From positions 1 through 64,000 of the forward strand of contig PQAF01000013.1 of assembly GCA_003105015.1 (NCBI GenBank): a DNA stretch of 64,000 nucleotides, given 5' to 3'. Within the stretch, counting starts at the first letter, position 1, and every line of letters starts with the position of its first letter. The DNA is from Rhodocyclales bacterium (GTDB lineage Bacteria > Pseudomonadota > Gammaproteobacteria > Burkholderiales > Rhodocyclaceae). The notes beneath the pieces are model-generated. The model saw nothing but the letters and a program-made list of their open reading frames with translations, searched no databases and was not told where the DNA came from. The translations under genes were made by a program, and so were the position numbers. Below are positions 1 through 8,470 of this stretch, one piece after another.

Positions 1-1
1 C

Positions 2-97
2 GGGAAAACGGGGGAAGGCCACATGTTCGATTTGGAGGGAGACGTCCAGCAGCTATGTCAGCTTGAGGCGATGAACTTCATTGCTCGATTTACGTAA
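2..97 (+). CDS. 3' end of a possible plus-strand ORF (partial)
   Basis: An open frame enters from the window edge and stops at TAA 95-97, giving about 31 C-terminal residues with no recognisable motif. It converges on the defence operon and has the same relatively AT-rich composition, so it may be a further gene of the island. It is too short to identify and could be chance. Confidence 0.25.
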   Translation, partial: GKTGEGHMFDLEGDVQQLCQLEAMNFIARFT

Positions 98-135
98 ATT
101 TACTGCCTTATCAGAATACATAAGTCCTATGAAAG

Positions 136-1131
136 TTAGCTATGTACGCTGCTGATTAAGGGGCCTGAATGTGAATGTATATCTAAAGCGGGGATGTCTG
201 ACAGATCCGATCGGAAAGTGATATCAAAAACGCGTTCATTAGCTGGCTTTGTAACTCGGGGCACCATTTCTGCTAGGAAAAACCTCAGATGCTCTGACGC
301 ATGATGTTCGTCAAATCGGATTTCCAGCGCTTCCTCCCAGCCTTCACCCAGCGTCATGGTGATGTTAGACCATACGCGAGCAGCAAGGTCAGTTCTATCG
401 CCCAGGCGGGCGCAGATTGCTTTCACCAAATTCAGCACTGAAAGCCCACCCACGGCGGAACGTACTAGAAGAGATGCAACATAAGCCGTTGTACCAGCCG
501 GTGGCTCCAACTGATCCAGCGAAAATCTGTGTGCCCGCCTTGAAGATTCCGTTGTCTTGACCTCCAACCTCTCTTCGGCCAATGAGAAATCGAACTTCTC
601 CGAGCCCTCGCATCGCCACGCCTTAGCGACAGCTATCGGGTCAGCACTTTGATAGATTACGAACAGCTCACCCCAGATTCCTTTTGCGGAGCCCCGCTGC
701 GGTGATTCGAGCGCCTTGAAAAGCTCAACAACATCGTTCATTGCCGCCGAAACATCAGCAGCAGATGGTTCTACCGGCAGACTCTCTATCAGAGGGGTAA
801 CCGCCCTAACGAAATACTCTTTTAAACGCCAATTAGTGGACGTGCAGCGAACAACGGCAAAGCGTCCTTCGATCACCGGTCCGGTCGAGGGTGCAATGCG
901 GCATGGTGCATTGAACGAAACTTCAAGATATTCAAGGCGCACAGGCGCTCGAACAACGCTTGGTGCCGTCTCAAGAGACACAAGCAACGCAGGTTCATCA
1001 TCGGAAGCATGTGCGATATAGTCGTGCATTCGTCCAGGTAGCTGAAGGGCTACGAAGCCCCCGTCCCTGGGCCTCCCTTCCGGCCAGGACAGTTCAACAT
1101 AGGCTTGCCACGGGTCAAAGCTTCCGGTCAC
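136..1131 (-). CDS. PD-(D/E)XK nuclease-like protein of a Z1/GHKL restriction-modification operon (DUF4420 type)
   Basis: This 331-aa protein is likely the nuclease of the defence operon. A GIWGELFVIY segment (about residues 151-160, with Glu155) is followed by D181, eight residues, then E190-V-K192. That is the spacing expected of a PD-(D/E)XK active site, and it matches the 'PD-(D/E)XK motif' family found next to Z1 proteins. The start is GTG 1131, which overlaps the Z1 gene's TGA as GTGA, so translation is probably coupled. It is the last gene of a four-gene minus-strand operon. Cleavage activity and specificity are inferred from fold motif and neighbours only. Confidence 0.75.
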   Translation of the reverse strand: MTGSFDPWQAYVELSWPEGRPRDGGFVALQLPGRMHDYIAHASDDEPALLVSLETAPSVVRAPVRLEYLEVSFNAPCRIAPSTGPVIEGRFAVVRCTSTNWRLKEYFVRAVTPLIESLPVEPSAADVSAAMNDVVELFKALESPQRGSAKGIWGELFVIYQSADPIAVAKAWRCEGSEKFDFSLAEERLEVKTTESSRRAHRFSLDQLEPPAGTTAYVASLLVRSAVGGLSVLNLVKAICARLGDRTDLAARVWSNITMTLGEGWEEALEIRFDEHHASEHLRFFLAEMVPRVTKPANERVFDITFRSDLSDIPALDIHSHSGPLISSVHS

Positions 1132-3371
1132 TGCACCTTGCCTCCCTGTGGTTGCGACAGTACATCCTTGGCCATTCTCTCCGGTAGGCGCACTGCGAAA
1201 AATGGAACATCCTGATGCTCGGGTGTTCCCCGCTTTTCCGAACCCAGGTCGAAGCAGCGAAGATGGATGGTCACTACATCCGGGTCATAGAAGGCGCGGT
1301 CGCCAGCATAGCGAATCTCCTCGTCTGTTTTCGCGCCCTTGGGCTGCATGCCCTGGAAAATCTCATTGATTTTCCCGCCCGATAGTTGCCGGTACTGAGG
1401 ATGGAGATTTCCCATCTTCAGGATGGTTGCCGTCTCGTCATCGTTGAGTTCCAGTGCCCACTGAACAACCCTCAGGAGAGCCTGCATCAGGTTGGAGTCG
1501 CTCACCTCGCGCACCCTTAGCCTTGTCAGTAGCGCTGCCTGGACGAGCTTGAGAGGTACTCCCTCAGCAATTAGGTTCTTGTGTGAGTCCAGACCTCGCC
1601 TGTCAATGAATCTGTCGCTAGCTTCCCGAAACGAAGCGATACTGACAACCTGCTCCAAGAAATCGGAAAACACCTTACGGTTCTCGACCACAATCTCTTG
1701 CGACTCGTGCAGTGCTCGTGGTGCAGCCCATTCCCGGTCCAGGCTGTATCTCCTATAATCCACGTCAATCACGTTCCTGCGCGTCGGATTCAAGGTCTTC
1801 CTCAGGAAGAAATCTCGCTTCCACTCGAGAAGGGGATGACCTCGGTGGCTTACGAGTTGCCGACGAACGTCCTCCTCGTGTTCAACGTAATCTTCGAATG
1901 CCTGGCGCGCTTCGGATTCCAGAAAAACCCGGCAATATCCGCGGTAAGCGCTCTTGTAGCCGAAGAAGCGGGCTCGCTGCTGCAGGGTATCTGCGTTCTT
2001 CTCCCCGGCGTTTCGCGGCATATAGGTTATGGTCAGGCCCTCCACAGTAAAGCCGCGGTCGAGCGCCTGGCCGCCGACGATTACCCAGTACTCGCACTGG
2101 CTCCAGTCGATGGGCTTCGTCTTTCCTTTCGTAGCATTGAACTCCACCACACTTGTGTTGCTCAGAACGAACGACAGAAGGCCTACGAGTTCATCAAAAG
2201 AAGGAATGTCCTGGACCGTCTCGGTCAGTTCCAGATATTCCTTGCTGAACTCCTTAAGCAACTCTCGCTGGGCAGGATGGCCGGCCGGTTGTCCAAATAC
2301 GTCCTGGTAAGCTTGAATAGCGCGGCTGGCCCAGACGTAATAATCACCGTGCGGTGCTGTCCTTTGCGAAGGGTGCACCATCATGGAACGCCGTCCGGAT
2401 TGCTCCAGAAACGCGTGTGCTGCAGCGCCGAGCAGAAACAAGCGCAGGGCTTTAAGCAAGCTCCGCGGAGCCTGGGTCAGCGGCATATCCTTTGTGGGAA
2501 TTTCCGCCGGCGGAATTGTCGATACGATGGATGGCTTCTCAATGAAACACTCTTTGCCACCCACGTAGCCCTTTCCCGGCGTAATCACCTCGGCGAAGGA
2601 CGGTGATAGCACATCGGCAATATTGATAAGTAGTGGGGCTTGCGGCGTCGCCGTGTATTGCAGGATGGAGTGGTGCGGCACGACGCGCTTCAGTTTGTAG
2701 AGCATCTCGTAGGTGGTGCTCATGCCACCTTTGCGCACTTGGGTATTCAGCCCGGCCTGGTCCCCTTCATCGTCGATGATTAGCGTTGGCACACCTCTCA
2801 TGTCAATGCGCGTCAGCACCTCAATGAGGTTCTGCAAATGGGACCAGTGTTTCATGACGGTGATAAGCACCGTCTTCCGCTTGCCTTTTGGAATGTTTGG
2901 GTTCTTCCACTGTTGCAACGTGCTTTCGATGCTCCGATGGTCGTCGTGGCCCACCTGTGGGTCAGGCGCGTGACGCCAGGGCCTGAAATCTGATTCCTTG
3001 GCACTGATTCGCAAATCCGAGAGGAGGCGCTCGCGAGACTGGTTAAGCAGAGGAACCTTGGTACCGGCGATGAGGATGATCATCTGGTAGCCGTTGTCAC
3101 GAGCGAGCGCAGTCACGGTAGTGAAGGAGATTGTCTTACCGCTCTGGACATAGCCCACTACCAGTCCGGTGCAATTTCCCTCCTGCTGTATAGGAGGAAT
3201 ACACCGGCCCAAGATGCGCACCGCCTCTTCTCTAATCACGCCCCGCCCCTCTTCGGAGACTGAAGCCAGACGGTCTAGCAACTCCAAAGTTTCTTTTCCC
3301 GGCATGGGTTGCCAGAGCAATTCAGCAGGGGGAGTTTCTGGCATCACCTCGATGATGGTCGGTTTGTCCAT
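1128..3371 (-). CDS. Z1-domain superfamily II helicase-like ATPase
   Basis: This is a 747-aa protein of the Z1 family, helicase-like ATPases found in restriction-modification-type defence loci. Visible motifs are the Walker A GYVQSGKT (about 73-80), the DDEGD Walker B (about 200-204), TATP (about 240-243), a GGQALDRGFTVEGLT segment (about 433-447) and QQRARFFGYK (about 464-473, a motif VI-like arginine region). An upstream ATG at 3464 is in frame, but I choose ATG 3371 because it lies 4 bases after the stop of the preceding ATPase gene; the longer form would overlap that gene by 89 bp. It probably couples ATP hydrolysis to DNA translocation or remodelling for the nuclease encoded next. Confidence 0.85.
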   Translation of the reverse strand: MDKPTIIEVMPETPPAELLWQPMPGKETLELLDRLASVSEEGRGVIREEAVRILGRCIPPIQQEGNCTGLVVGYVQSGKTISFTTVTALARDNGYQMIILIAGTKVPLLNQSRERLLSDLRISAKESDFRPWRHAPDPQVGHDDHRSIESTLQQWKNPNIPKGKRKTVLITVMKHWSHLQNLIEVLTRIDMRGVPTLIIDDEGDQAGLNTQVRKGGMSTTYEMLYKLKRVVPHHSILQYTATPQAPLLINIADVLSPSFAEVITPGKGYVGGKECFIEKPSIVSTIPPAEIPTKDMPLTQAPRSLLKALRLFLLGAAAHAFLEQSGRRSMMVHPSQRTAPHGDYYVWASRAIQAYQDVFGQPAGHPAQRELLKEFSKEYLELTETVQDIPSFDELVGLLSFVLSNTSVVEFNATKGKTKPIDWSQCEYWVIVGGQALDRGFTVEGLTITYMPRNAGEKNADTLQQRARFFGYKSAYRGYCRVFLESEARQAFEDYVEHEEDVRRQLVSHRGHPLLEWKRDFFLRKTLNPTRRNVIDVDYRRYSLDREWAAPRALHESQEIVVENRKVFSDFLEQVVSIASFREASDRFIDRRGLDSHKNLIAEGVPLKLVQAALLTRLRVREVSDSNLMQALLRVVQWALELNDDETATILKMGNLHPQYRQLSGGKINEIFQGMQPKGAKTDEEIRYAGDRAFYDPDVVTIHLRCFDLGSEKRGTPEHQDVPFFAVRLPERMAKDVLSQPQGGKVQ

Positions 3372-3375
3372 AATC

Positions 3376-4938
3376 TTATGGATTGGCGAGTGCCTCGCGG
3401 AGGAGGTTGTTAAGGTAGAGAAGCGGGGTCTGTGGTCCGCTTGCTCCGACGTCCGCGGCGGCAATCTGGGCCAGTGCCACGGCCACCGCGAATCGGATAA
3501 AGAGTTCCATATTCTCTTGGTGCGCGCCTATGAACCGCGAGACGAAGGGATGTTCGAGTGACACTACGATGGTCAAGTGCCGGGCATCAGATGTACCGCG
3601 GCACCTGTCATCGTCCTCGCTATCAGCAATTCGCAGCCAGTCGCCGACTGCAGGGTCAACCACAGTACGGACAGTGACTTCCCATTGTTGTGAAAGCAGT
3701 TTGAGTTGAACGGTCTGCTCCGAGGCTTGCAGCGAGGACTTGGGAATCTCAGCGGGTGGGGGCGTGGTGTCCGGTCCTTTTGCCAAGTCCCTGCCGAGGA
3801 CAGGAGGAACATCCCGCTCAATGACTTCGGTGACATGCTTAGTCGCCGCCTCAGCCTTCCGCTCCGTCGTTGCCCTGGGTGGCCGTGCCCGGTAACCCTC
3901 GGCCTGCGAGAGCAGATTTAGTGGAGCTTTCTCCAACTCGTCCCGAAGAATCTCGAGGAAAGCTTCCTCCTCATCCTCCCAGCGGAATCCGTCCTTGGTA
4001 TGACTGACTTGGAATCCTTCTATATGCAATTCGCCAAAGAGCCTTTGATAACGGTAGCTGTTCGAGTTGCCAAAAATCTCAATGGGGCGATAGGTCTCAT
4101 CTCCGCTACCTTCGATAAGCCTGTCGCGCCGAAACAGCGCAAATCCAGCATGTGTTGTTGAACCTTCCTTGCGCAGAGCTGCGAATCCGGTCACCTTCTG
4201 GCCCATCCCGAAGTCGAATTCGATAGTTTTCCGCCATACTTGTGATGACCCTTCTGGGTCCTTGTAGTAGGAAGCGGATAGGACTGCTGGCTCGTGGTAC
4301 GTTAAAGGCTCGCCATCCACCACTAATTCAAGCTCCCTACGTCTGATAAATACGCGATAGATGCTCGCGAGATGGTCCTTAATTTTTTTTAGGGTCTTCG
4401 TCTGGGGGAAGCGTTTCCCCAATTCGAGAAGCGTAATTTCGGTGTAGTGCCAATTTGGATTGGCTGGCGTCTCGACAACCTCAAGATGCTCGCGTTTCTT
4501 TTTCACTATATCGCCGATGTCAAAATAGACAACTCGCTCCTCAGGCTCGCCAAGCGCCTTGGTCCGCACTCGCCATTGACTTGCGAACCAGCACGCCGCG
4601 CTCTTCATGCCCATGCCGAACTCGCATAGCCCAGTTCGATCGGGAGGAAGTTCGGCCGGTCGGAATGCCCTAGGGAAATCCATCCGACTAATTCCAGCGG
4701 CGTTATCACGCACCACTATGGCGCCTGCGTCAGGGGACATTTCAATTTCGACTCGGAGTTTGAAATCTTTCCCATGTAGGGCCTTGAGCCCATCACGATT
4801 GCGGAGGAAGCTCGCGAGGCTGTTATCGACGAATTCGGCTAACGCAAACCAGGGCTTGTAGTTGAGATGCTGCAGAACCGAGAGAATGGTCACCTCAGGC
4901 CGGATGTTTACAGCAAGCGGCGCTTCTTGGCTCTTCAT
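3376..4938 (-). CDS. GHKL ATPase, MutL/MORC-like, of the defence operon
   Basis: This 520-aa protein has an N-terminal GHKL (Hsp90/gyrase/MutL) ATPase domain. The ATP-binding motifs are visible: E35-x-x-D38-N39 (AEFVDNS), a DNAAG segment around residue 80, and FGMGMKSAA around 110. The C-terminal half shows nothing I can name. Comparative studies of MutL/MORC-like ATPases in restriction-modification systems describe exactly this partnership with a C5 methylase, a Z1 ATPase and endonuclease-fold proteins. Its ATG overlaps the methyltransferase stop as ATGA. It likely acts as an ATP-driven clamp or sensor; this is inferred from the family. Confidence 0.85.
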   Translation of the reverse strand: MKSQEAPLAVNIRPEVTILSVLQHLNYKPWFALAEFVDNSLASFLRNRDGLKALHGKDFKLRVEIEMSPDAGAIVVRDNAAGISRMDFPRAFRPAELPPDRTGLCEFGMGMKSAACWFASQWRVRTKALGEPEERVVYFDIGDIVKKKREHLEVVETPANPNWHYTEITLLELGKRFPQTKTLKKIKDHLASIYRVFIRRRELELVVDGEPLTYHEPAVLSASYYKDPEGSSQVWRKTIEFDFGMGQKVTGFAALRKEGSTTHAGFALFRRDRLIEGSGDETYRPIEIFGNSNSYRYQRLFGELHIEGFQVSHTKDGFRWEDEEEAFLEILRDELEKAPLNLLSQAEGYRARPPRATTERKAEAATKHVTEVIERDVPPVLGRDLAKGPDTTPPPAEIPKSSLQASEQTVQLKLLSQQWEVTVRTVVDPAVGDWLRIADSEDDDRCRGTSDARHLTIVVSLEHPFVSRFIGAHQENMELFIRFAVAVALAQIAAADVGASGPQTPLLYLNNLLREALANP

Positions 4939-6257
4939 GCGGCCTCCAACGCCAACACTCGCACATCAGTCTCCGCCTTGCGGATTTGCGGATTAAGCAA
5001 CGCTCGCGCAATCTTCTCCACCACGTCGGCATTGACAGCGTTTCCCAACGCCTTAAATGCATGGGTACTTGCGCCGGGAAGATGCTCGAGTTCGCCAAGG
5101 CTTTGCAGATTTGCGCATTCCCGGGGAGTCATATACCGCTTCTCCCAAGCAATGATAGGCACCTGCGTTGTCGTCATTGCAACAAGGCTTGGTGCGGTGG
5201 ACGGGCGCTTCACGCGAACGCCGGAAGCGCGGAACTGGATAACGTATTTCCAGATGTCTCGCTTTTCCCCCTTGCAGTTCCATTCAAGCTTCTGCAGGCT
5301 GGGAGGAAAAGCGAAAAGTTTCGGTAGCCACTTCTTTATCCAGCTTTTGTGCCGCGCGTAAAACTCGCGATTCTGCCGGATGAATTGCACCTTCCAATCA
5401 GGGAAGATTAGTTCTTCAGAGCGGGCGTAAGACGGAAGTAGGTCCATGCGCTCATCAGGGGCAACCGAAGATAAGCACTTACCGTGCGTCCCTTTGTACT
5501 GGCTCAGTCTCCTCAAGCCAGCCGCGAAGGGGGTGAATTCCTCGTAAGGGTAGTCGGCGCCAAACTCCATCGACCAGATTGGGAATGAGGGGAGTTCCTC
5601 ATCGGCCGGAAAGAGTTCCAGGAATTCCTGCCACACACTAAGGCAGTCCTCAACCTGTTTTGATATTGGCTTGGCATCTCTCGGGTTAGCCTCCAACGCG
5701 TCCAGTATCGTAGTCTCGTGGCTCGGCTGCTTCGCCGGCCAGGTAAAGTTAGCTAGACCGTCAATGCTCCCCACTATGTATGCGCGCTCGCGCACTTGAG
5801 GTATACCAAACTGATGTGGCGAAAACTTTTCCTCCCTCACGGAGTAGCCGAGCTTCTCCATACGAGTACGCATGGAGTCGTAAGTTTTTCCTTGCTCATG
5901 TCGGAGCAGATTGGGGACGTTCTCGAGTATGAAGTAGCGTGGCTGCCGAGACTCGAGTATGGCAACCACATACTCAAAAAGGTCTCCATGCCTAGGGCAA
6001 TTGAGCCCCTCCTGCTCACCCGCCTTGGAGAATGGCTGACAAGGAAAGCCAGCGCAAAGAACATCGAACTGAGGTATCTCATCGAAAATGACTTTGCGGA
6101 TGTCCCCTGCGGGCCGGATACCAAAGTTGAGTTCGTAGGTATCTTGAAGGACTGGGACAATCTCACTGGCAAAAACGCACTCGCCACCGAGACGGGAGAG
6201 GGCAAGGTGGAAGCCGCCAAGGCCGGCATATAGGTCTATAAAGCGGAAAGACGCCAT
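4935..6257 (-). CDS. DNA (cytosine-5) methyltransferase
   Basis: This 440-aa enzyme transfers a methyl group from SAM to cytosine C5. The conserved motifs appear in order: motif [10 protein letters not shown] at the N-terminus, motif [10 protein letters not shown] with the catalytic Cys, motif VI FILENV, motif VIII QVRERAY, and motif [11 protein letters not shown] near the C-terminus. The ATG at 6257 places motif I right after the start; an in-frame TTG at 6272 is a weaker alternative. It is the first gene of the defence operon and probably marks self DNA for the ATPase/nuclease genes behind it. The target sequence cannot be read from the protein. Confidence 0.93.
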   Translation of the reverse strand: MASFRFIDLYAGLGGFHLALSRLGGECVFASEIVPVLQDTYELNFGIRPAGDIRKVIFDEIPQFDVLCAGFPCQPFSKAGEQEGLNCPRHGDLFEYVVAILESRQPRYFILENVPNLLRHEQGKTYDSMRTRMEKLGYSVREEKFSPHQFGIPQVRERAYIVGSIDGLANFTWPAKQPSHETTILDALEANPRDAKPISKQVEDCLSVWQEFLELFPADEELPSFPIWSMEFGADYPYEEFTPFAAGLRRLSQYKGTHGKCLSSVAPDERMDLLPSYARSEELIFPDWKVQFIRQNREFYARHKSWIKKWLPKLFAFPPSLQKLEWNCKGEKRDIWKYVIQFRASGVRVKRPSTAPSLVAMTTTQVPIIAWEKRYMTPRECANLQSLGELEHLPGASTHAFKALGNAVNADVVEKIARALLNPQIRKAETDVRVLALEAA

Positions 6258-6293
6258 ATTGCCAATGGCCAATCGAAAAAAATGTGAAGTGTA

Positions 6294-6299
6294 ACTATA
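6294..6299 (-). promoter_or_regulatory. candidate -10 box for the defence operon
   Basis: On the minus strand TATAGT lies about 37 bases before the methyltransferase ATG, in AT-rich DNA. No good -35 box is visible at 16-19 bases, so this is only a candidate. Confidence 0.25.
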
Positions 6300-6346
6300 G
6301 CTGGAAATGTTTCTGTATGCGAAATGATTTCTTGATTTTGTACAGG

Positions 6347-6454
6347 CATTTCAGATTCAACCACGGTTCCTTAGGCGCTGCGCCGTGACATGTGCTTGCG
6401 GGGCGGTAGCGGCTGGCCGGGTTTATCGGCGCCGTATTGCGCAGACTGACTTTT
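6347..6454 (+). pseudogene. decayed fragment of a class V aminotransferase (paralogue of 9171-10216)
   Basis: In frame this reads [13 protein letters not shown], stop, HVLAGR, stop, RLAGFIGAVLRRLTF. It matches two separated blocks of the aminotransferase gene at 9171: FLNHGSFGAAPRHVLA, and RLAGFIGAVPQRLTF. Nucleotide identity is high in both blocks. About 90 bases between them are missing, and the deletion keeps the frame, but TGA and TAG interrupt it. Similarity ends at the last T of a copy of the dispersed 23-bp motif. The fragment lies in the spacer between the acquired methyltransferase operon and the Fic gene, so it probably marks the host-side edge of the island. Confidence 0.7.
6431..6453 (+). 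repeat. dispersed bipartite motif, copy 1
   Basis: GCCGT, 8 bases (ATTGCGCA), GACTGACTTT, followed by a fourth T. It lies at the end of the aminotransferase fragment and is the first copy to the right of the acquired island. Confidence 0.8.
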
Positions 6455-6464
6455 CCCTTCCCAC

Positions 6465-7652
6465 TCAGGTACCCTTCCTTCCACCACTCTTGATGTTCTT
6501 CGGCCGCGCAAAGCCCGGCCAAAGCTGGTTCTTTTCATCCAGGAACAGCAGTTCAATTTCACGCAGCCGATTCAGGTCACGAAACCGGGTTTTGTCGTTG
6601 AGCTTGATGTACAAGCTCTGATACCAAGGGCTGTGCCGCATCTCTTCGAGATCGGTTGGGCCTTTGTCGAGCAGCTGCGAGAGGATGGTGTACTGGCGCG
6701 CGTTGATTTCCTTGCGGTCGAACGCCCGCCGGACGTGGCTCTCGTAGAGCAGCACCCCGACGATGCGGTTGCAGCGCTCGTGCAGCCGGTGGATGACGAC
6801 GCGCATGCCTTCCAAGTGAAAGCGGACGAAGGGCTGATTGGGCGCGGCCCCGTGCTTCTCGGCGTTTTTCCGGCAGGTGTTGAACAGCGTGAAGTATTCG
6901 TCGATGTTGTCGAGGTAGTAGCGTGCCATCGCGAACGGCGCGTAGCGGTAGCCCGCCGCCTGCAGCAGCGTCGCTTCGATCACGCGACCGACGCGGCCGT
7001 TGCCGTCCCAGAAGGGATGGATCGTTTCGTAATAGAAATGGATCAGCGGGGCGCGGATCGGCGCGGGCACCTCGTGCTCGAGCAGGCAGTCGTGCCACTC
7101 GATCAGCTTGCCCATGAGCAGCTTCACATCGCCGCCGTACTGGGGCGGCTTGTAGCGGCCGCCGTGGGCCTCGTCGCCGACGTAGGTGGTCTTTCCCTTG
7201 GGGTTGTCGCGGAACACGCCGGGGACCATGTCGGGGTCGGGCAGGTCGCGCGTGATGTGGGCGTGGATCGCGCGGATGAAGTCGAGGTCCAGGCGCCAGC
7301 CGGGCGTGCTTGCGGCTTCCTGCGCGTGATCGTAGGCCGCCTTGATGTTCACAGCGCGGCGCTGCTCGGTTTCCTTGACCTCCGCCGGGTCGAGTTGGAG
7401 CACCCGCGCGGTTTCCTCTTCGCTCAGCGTGCCGCCCTCGATGGTGTTGGTGCCGAACACGCTGCTGGCCACGACCTCCTTTTCGAGCTGGCTGGCCACC
7501 TGGTTGAGCGGCGTCTTGATGAAGAGCCCGTGCGCGTCTTCCACCCGCTGCAGGGGTACGGCCAGGGCTTCGAGGTCGACGCCGACCTGGAAGGTGAAGG
7601 GGCCGAAGCGGTCGGTTTCGACCTTGAGCTGGCAATTTGGCAGCGGTTTCAT
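6465..7652 (-). CDS. Fic/DOC family protein (probable AMP-transferase)
   Basis: This 395-aa Fic-domain protein probably transfers AMP to Ser, Thr or Tyr of target proteins. The catalytic motif HPFWDGNGRVGR sits at residues 212-223, with His212 as catalytic base and the GNGR anion hole. An inhibitory-helix signature, T68-N-T-I-E72-G73, lies upstream in the same chain, so this is the self-inhibited class with the helix N-terminal to the Fic core. The C-terminal part resembles a winged-helix region of stand-alone Fic proteins. Its start faces an AT-rich spacer. It is GC-richer than the adjacent methyltransferase operon. Target unknown. Confidence 0.9.
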   Translation of the reverse strand: MKPLPNCQLKVETDRFGPFTFQVGVDLEALAVPLQRVEDAHGLFIKTPLNQVASQLEKEVVASSVFGTNTIEGGTLSEEETARVLQLDPAEVKETEQRRAVNIKAAYDHAQEAASTPGWRLDLDFIRAIHAHITRDLPDPDMVPGVFRDNPKGKTTYVGDEAHGGRYKPPQYGGDVKLLMGKLIEWHDCLLEHEVPAPIRAPLIHFYYETIHPFWDGNGRVGRVIEATLLQAAGYRYAPFAMARYYLDNIDEYFTLFNTCRKNAEKHGAAPNQPFVRFHLEGMRVVIHRLHERCNRIVGVLLYESHVRRAFDRKEINARQYTILSQLLDKGPTDLEEMRHSPWYQSLYIKLNDKTRFRDLNRLREIELLFLDEKNQLWPGFARPKNIKSGGRKGT

Positions 7653-7828
7653 TGACTAATTATGTCCTGAAAAATGTCCTTTGCAAATTAGCTTAATGAC
7701 ATTAATTATCAATAAGATATGTTGTTCATGCTTTTATTTTGTGACAAAAAATGTCTATCCACTGATAACATTCTAGGCGAGTTTCCCGGACTGGCAAGCT
7801 CTGTTGCGAGAAATCTGCGGGTTTTTCC

Positions 7829-7852
7829 ATTCGCTATTCGCAAATAGCGAAT
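7829..7852. repeat. 10-bp perfect inverted repeat in the Fic/wHTH divergent spacer
   Basis: ATTCGCTATT, loop CGCA, AATAGCGAAT. It lies upstream of the -35 box of the 7937 gene. Symmetry and position suggest an operator, perhaps for the winged-helix protein encoded just downstream. The surrounding spacer (7653-7936) is AT-rich and holds no other gene I can support. Confidence 0.5.
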
Positions 7853-7867
7853 GCGAGCCACGAAAAT

Positions 7868-7896
7868 TTGACAACATACTGACTTATTGTTATTTT
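7868..7896 (+). promoter_or_regulatory. sigma-70 type promoter for the wHTH/nucleotidyltransferase pair
   Basis: TTGACA (7868-7873), a 17-base spacer and TATTTT (7891-7896) form a near-consensus promoter about 40 bases before the ATG at 7937. It is the clearest housekeeping-type promoter seen in the window. Confidence 0.7.
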
Positions 7897-7900
7897 CGCT

Positions 7901-7910
7901 TTTCGCGAAA
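7901..7910. promoter_or_regulatory. palindrome TTTCGCGAAA over the predicted transcription start
   Basis: This perfect 10-bp palindrome covers the expected +1 of the promoter at 7868-7896, which is a typical place for an autorepressor operator. Function is inferred from position. Confidence 0.45.
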
Positions 7911-7936
7911 TACGAAAACACAGCCTAGTCCACGCC

Positions 7937-8470
7937 ATGCGACGCCCGATCAATCGTCAGCCAGTGCTCAAGCCCCAGGATTTCTATCTGCTCCTGGCGT
8001 TGGCTGCCGTTCGTGGAGAAAGCCTGACTTATCCCGATCTGGCGGCCTTGACCGGTCTGTCGATGTCGGAGGTGCATGGAGGGCTCAAGCGGGTCGAGCA
8101 GGCGCGGCTGCTGGCTTTCGTGGATAGGCGGCCGCGCATTGTCACGCCGGCTTTCAAGGAATTTCTGCTGCACGGTGCGCGCTATGCCTTTCCGGCTGCG
8201 CGGGGTTCGATGGTGGGAGGCGTGCCGACTGCCTATGCCGCCGCCCCGCTCAATCGCCAGATCGCGCCGTCGGCCGATCCGCCGCCGGTGTGGCCGCATG
8301 CCGAGGGCAGCGCACGCGGTATCGCTCTGATCCCGCTTTATCCGAGCGCGCCGGCTGCGGCCTTGCGCAATGCCGCCCTGTACGAAAATCTGGCGTTGTT
8401 CGATGCGCTGCGCATGGGCAACGCGCGGGAGCGCGTTCTGGCCGCACAGCTTTTCGAGGAGCGGCTCTGA
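7937..8470 (+). CDS. winged-helix DNA-binding protein, antitoxin/regulator-like
   Basis: This 177-aa protein has an N-terminal helix-turn-helix of MarR-like or winged type (about residues 15-65, including a YPDLAALTGLSMSEVHGGLKRVEQ-like helix pair) and a C-terminal part with no recognised motif. The coding end overlaps the next gene, which encodes a nucleotidyltransferase-fold protein. The arrangement is that of a type IV-like (AbiE-type) module in which the DNA-binding protein autoregulates the pair. A strong promoter with flanking palindromes lies directly upstream. The antitoxin role is inferred. Confidence 0.6.
   Translation: MRRPINRQPVLKPQDFYLLLALAAVRGESLTYPDLAALTGLSMSEVHGGLKRVEQARLLAFVDRRPRIVTPAFKEFLLHGARYAFPAARGSMVGGVPTAYAAAPLNRQIAPSADPPPVWPHAEGSARGIALIPLYPSAPAAALRNAALYENLALFDALRMGNARERVLAAQLFEERL

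Noticed and set aside
3985..4000. GACTGACTTGG inside the GHKL ATPase gene, similar to the dispersed motif
   Set aside because: The core lacks the third T and no GCCGT lies at the fixed distance; the island copy is most likely chance.
7709..7921. 70-codon minus-strand frame in the Fic/wHTH spacer
   Set aside because: It overlaps the promoter and palindromes, has no ribosome site and no family features.
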